Origin: Vespula vulgaris
Taxonomy: Eukaryota; Arthropoda; Insecta; Hymenoptera; Vespidae
NCBI RefSeq assembly: GCF_905475345.1
Contig: NC_066594.1
Coordinates: forward strand, 4,090,001 to 4,154,000
DNA: 64,000 nucleotides
Direction: 5' to 3'
Positions 61,640 through 64,000 of this stretch are shown here, piece by piece (positions within the stretch are counted from its first letter, which is position 1; each line of letters starts with the position of its first letter). A program made the translations under genes and the position numbers. A model generated the notes under the pieces. That model saw nothing but the letters and a program-made list of their open reading frames with translations. It did no database searches and was not told the origin of the DNA.

Positions 61640-63800
61640 GGCGGGCAGAGACGTGGTGTTCTCGGGCGCGAATAAAAGTCCTACCTATATGGACTACGTT
61701 TGATTGCTAAAAACGAATAAATGACCGGTCGTGCTAGTGAGTCGGTCTATGTGCTGCCGAGTAGTGTGGTTTGCTATCCGTAAGAGTGGACTGACCCTGC
61801 TTCAGTGTAGCCGCCAGATTTCTTGGTTAGTGCATAGAATGCCGCCAACGCGAATTTAAAGTAGAGTCACCGTTCTTCTAACACTCACGGGAGTGTTCGG
61901 GCGCGATTAAAAGTCTTACCGATATGGACTACGTTTGATTGCTAAAAACGAATACATGACCGGTCGTGCTAGTGAGTCGGCTTATGTGCTGCCGAGTAGT
62001 GTGGTTTGCTATCCGTAAGAGTGGACTGACCCTGCTTCAGTGTAGCCGCCTGATTTCTTGGTTAGTGCATAGAACGCCGCCAACGCGAATTTAAAGTAGA
62101 GTCACCGTTCTTCTAACACTCACGGGAGTGTTCGGGCGCGATTAAAAGTCCTACCGATATGGACTACGTTTGATTGCTAAAAACGAATAAATGACCGGTC
62201 GTGCTAGTGAGTCGGCTTATGTGCTGTCGAGTAGTGTGGTTTGCTATCCGTAAGAGTGGACTGATCTTCCTTCAGTGTAGCCGCCTGATTTCTTGGTTAG
62301 TGCATAGGACGCCGCGAACGCGAATTTAAAGTAGAGTCACCGTTCTTCTAACACTCACGGGAGTGTTCGGGCGCGATTAAAAGTCCTACCGATATGGACT
62401 ACGTTTGATTGCTAAAAACGAATAAATGACCGGTCGTGCTAGTGAGTCGGCTTATGTGCTGTCGAGTAGTGTGGTTTGCTATCCGTAAGAGTGGACTGAT
62501 CCTCCGCCAGTTAGCCGCCTGATTTCTTGGTTAGTGCATAGGACGCCGCGAACGCGAATTTAAAGTAGAGTCACCGTTCTTCTAACACTCACGGGAGTGT
62601 TCGGGCGCGATTAAAAGTCCTACCGATATGGACTACGTTTGATTGCTAAAAACGAATAAATGTCCGGTCGTGCTAGTGAGTCGGTTTATGTGCTGCCGAG
62701 TAGTGTGGTTTGCTATCCGTAAGAGTGGACTGATCTTCCTTCAGTGTAGCCGCCTGATTTCTTGGTTAGTGCATAGGACGCCGCGAACGCGAATTTAAAG
62801 TAGAGTCACCGTTCTTCTAACACTCACGGGAGTGTTCGGGCGCGATTAAAAGTCCTACCGATATGGACTACGTTTGATTGCTAAAAACGAATAAATGACC
62901 GGTCGTGCTAGTGAGTCGGCTTATGTGCTGTCGAGTAGTGTGGTTTGCTATCCGTAAGAGTGGACTGATCCTCCGCCAGTTAGCCGCCTGATTTCTTGGT
63001 TAGTGCATAGGACGCCGCGAACGCGAATTTAAAGTAGAGTCACCGTTCTTCTAACACTCACGGGAGTGTTCGGGCGCGATTAAAAGTCCTACCGATATGG
63101 ACTACGTTTGATTGCTAAAAACGAATAAATGACCGGTCGTGCTAGTGAGTCGGCTTATGTGCTGTCGAGTAGTGTGGTTTGCTATCCGTAAGAGTGGACT
63201 GATCCTCCGCCAGTTAGCCGCCTGATTTCTTGTATGTGCATAGGACGCCTAGAACGCGAATTTAAAGTAGAGTCACCGTTCTTCTAACACTCACGGGAGT
63301 GTTCGGGCGCGATTAAAAGTCCTACCGATATGGACTACGTTTGATTGCTAAAAACGAATAAATGACCGGTCGTGCTAGTGAGTCGGCTTATGTGCTGCCG
63401 AGTAGCGTGGTTTGCTATCCGTAAGAGTGGACTGATCCTCCTTCAGTGTAGCCGCCTGATCTCTTGGTTAGTGCATAGGACGCCGAGAACGCGAATTTAA
63501 AGTAGAGTCACCGTTCTTCTAACACTCACGGGAGTGTTCGGGCGCGATTAAAAGTCTTACAGATATGGACTACGTTTGATTGCTAAAAACGAATACATGA
63601 CCGGTTGTGCTAGTGAGTCGGCTTATGTGCTGCCGAGTTGCGTGGTTTGCTATCCGTAAGAGTGGACTGATCCTCCTTCAGTGTAGCCGCCGGATTTCTT
63701 GGTTAGTGCATAGAACGCCGCGAACGCGAATTTAAAGTAGAGTCACCGTTCTTCTAACACTCACGGGAGTGTTCGGGCGCGATTAAAAGTCCTACCGGGG
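61640..63800 (+). repeat. ~235-bp tandem array, about 9 units
   Basis: ACACTCACGGGAGTGTTCGG recurs at 61,881, 62,116, 62,351, 62,585, 62,820, 63,054, 63,287, 63,522 and 63,757 (spacing 233-235). A more diverged unit precedes. Each unit contains the inverted repeat CACTC..GAGTG, GATATGGACTACGTTTGATT, GACCGGTCGTGCTAGTGAGT and GATTTCTTGGTTAGTGCATA. Units alternate between TTCAGTGTAGCC and CGCCAGTTAGCC variants, showing block-wise homogenisation. Confidence 0.92.
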
Positions 63801-63877
63801 ACTTCGTTTTATAGAACGTCGATTATTTGATCACGCCGGTCACGCGAACTTTAGAGTAGAGTCACCGTTAGCCCGTG

Positions 63878-63960
63878 GGTCCCCAGATGCAGCAACCTCC
63901 AAGCGGTGGGACCTGGGTCGGTAGTACTTGCAATATATTGAAATTGTATCTAAATTACAT
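63878..63960 (-). repeat. Dispersed foldback element, copy 5 (partial)
   Basis: GTTAGCCCGTGGGTCCCC, GATGCAGCAACCTCC, GGTGGGACCTGGGTCGGTAG, with arm CGGTAGTACTTG (63,919-63,930). The partner arm is not seen before the window ends, so it is either lost or beyond 64,000. Confidence 0.6.
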
Positions 63961-64000
63961 CAATAGTTTATAACTAAATTATATATGGATATTTAAATAA

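Larger units (their letters stand above)
61091..63960 (+). repeat. Repeat module 3 of 3, with internal 235-bp array
   Basis: Starts with GCAAGTATCACATTGCG, followed by a diverged GGGTGGGACC block (61,252). The GATCATCG units are absent. The GC-rich segment that is single-copy in module 1 has become the 235-bp array. A foldback element ends it near 63.9 kb. The overlapping frames at 61,254-61,596 are unconserved. Confidence 0.75.

Overview
This is a eukaryotic, AT-rich nuclear window. Six intron-containing or intronless protein genes have clear animal orthologues: a ZIP zinc transporter, DHX34, PIG-V, dual oxidase, DGCR6/gdl and POMT2/twisted. A seventh, PDHB, is nested inside dual oxidase. 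The short introns (mostly 60-140 nt), compact spacing, strong AT bias, abundant microsatellites and insect-type Duox suggest an insect, probably a hymenopteran such as a bee. That taxonomic call is an inference; no marker gene proves it. I assembled the exon models by hand from splice signals, reading-frame phase and protein continuity. Every multi-exon model closes in frame from ATG to stop.

Layout. From 1 to about 11.8 kb I see no convincing coding gene, only microsatellites, a GA/CpG-rich patch, one dispersed hairpin element and a small direct duplication. From 11.8 to 35.5 kb lies a dense gene block: ZIP transporter (-), DHX34 (+), PIGV (-), Duox (+) with intronless Pdhb (-) inside intron 4, DGCR6/gdl (+), POMT2 (-). 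ZIP/DHX34 and PIGV/Duox are divergent pairs. DHX34/PIGV and gdl/POMT2 are convergent pairs with 200-270 bp between stop codons.

From about 35.9 kb to the end the window is gene-poor and built from tandem and dispersed repeats. These include a ~110-bp array (36.3-36.7 kb), a ~655-bp array carrying GCACTC/GAGTGC mini-hairpins (38.4-40.6 kb), and a ~40-bp array (40.7-41 kb). A ~600-bp duplication follows (46.4/48.2 kb), then an ~18-copy array with an exact 221-bp period (50.85-54.77 kb) flanked by diverged 223-224-bp relatives, and a ~29-copy 53-bp array (54.85-56.42 kb). The end of the window holds a triplicated module (58.3-63.95 kb) with an internal 235-bp array.

The most unusual structure is at 49.3-57 kb. 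Repeat units look like exons: each has a pyrimidine-rich TTTTAG acceptor and a GTAAGT, GTACGT or GCAAGT donor, with ~60-80-nt intron-like spacers. The 53-bp array sits inside one 1.6-kb exon-like block. The following exon-like block (56,534-56,957) has an inverted homologue at 44,094-44,737 with its own splice-like borders. Spliced units would not keep a reading frame, so my best reading is a repeat-rich spliced long non-coding RNA locus that expanded by unequal exchange. A plain satellite with fortuitous splice signals remains possible. Only RNA evidence can decide.

The protein genes do not form one pathway. PIGV (GPI anchors) and POMT2 (O-mannosylation) are both ER dolichol-phosphate-mannose-dependent glycosyltransferases. 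Duox is a peroxidase/NADPH oxidase, and Pdhb is a mitochondrial PDH subunit. The linkage is probably positional only.
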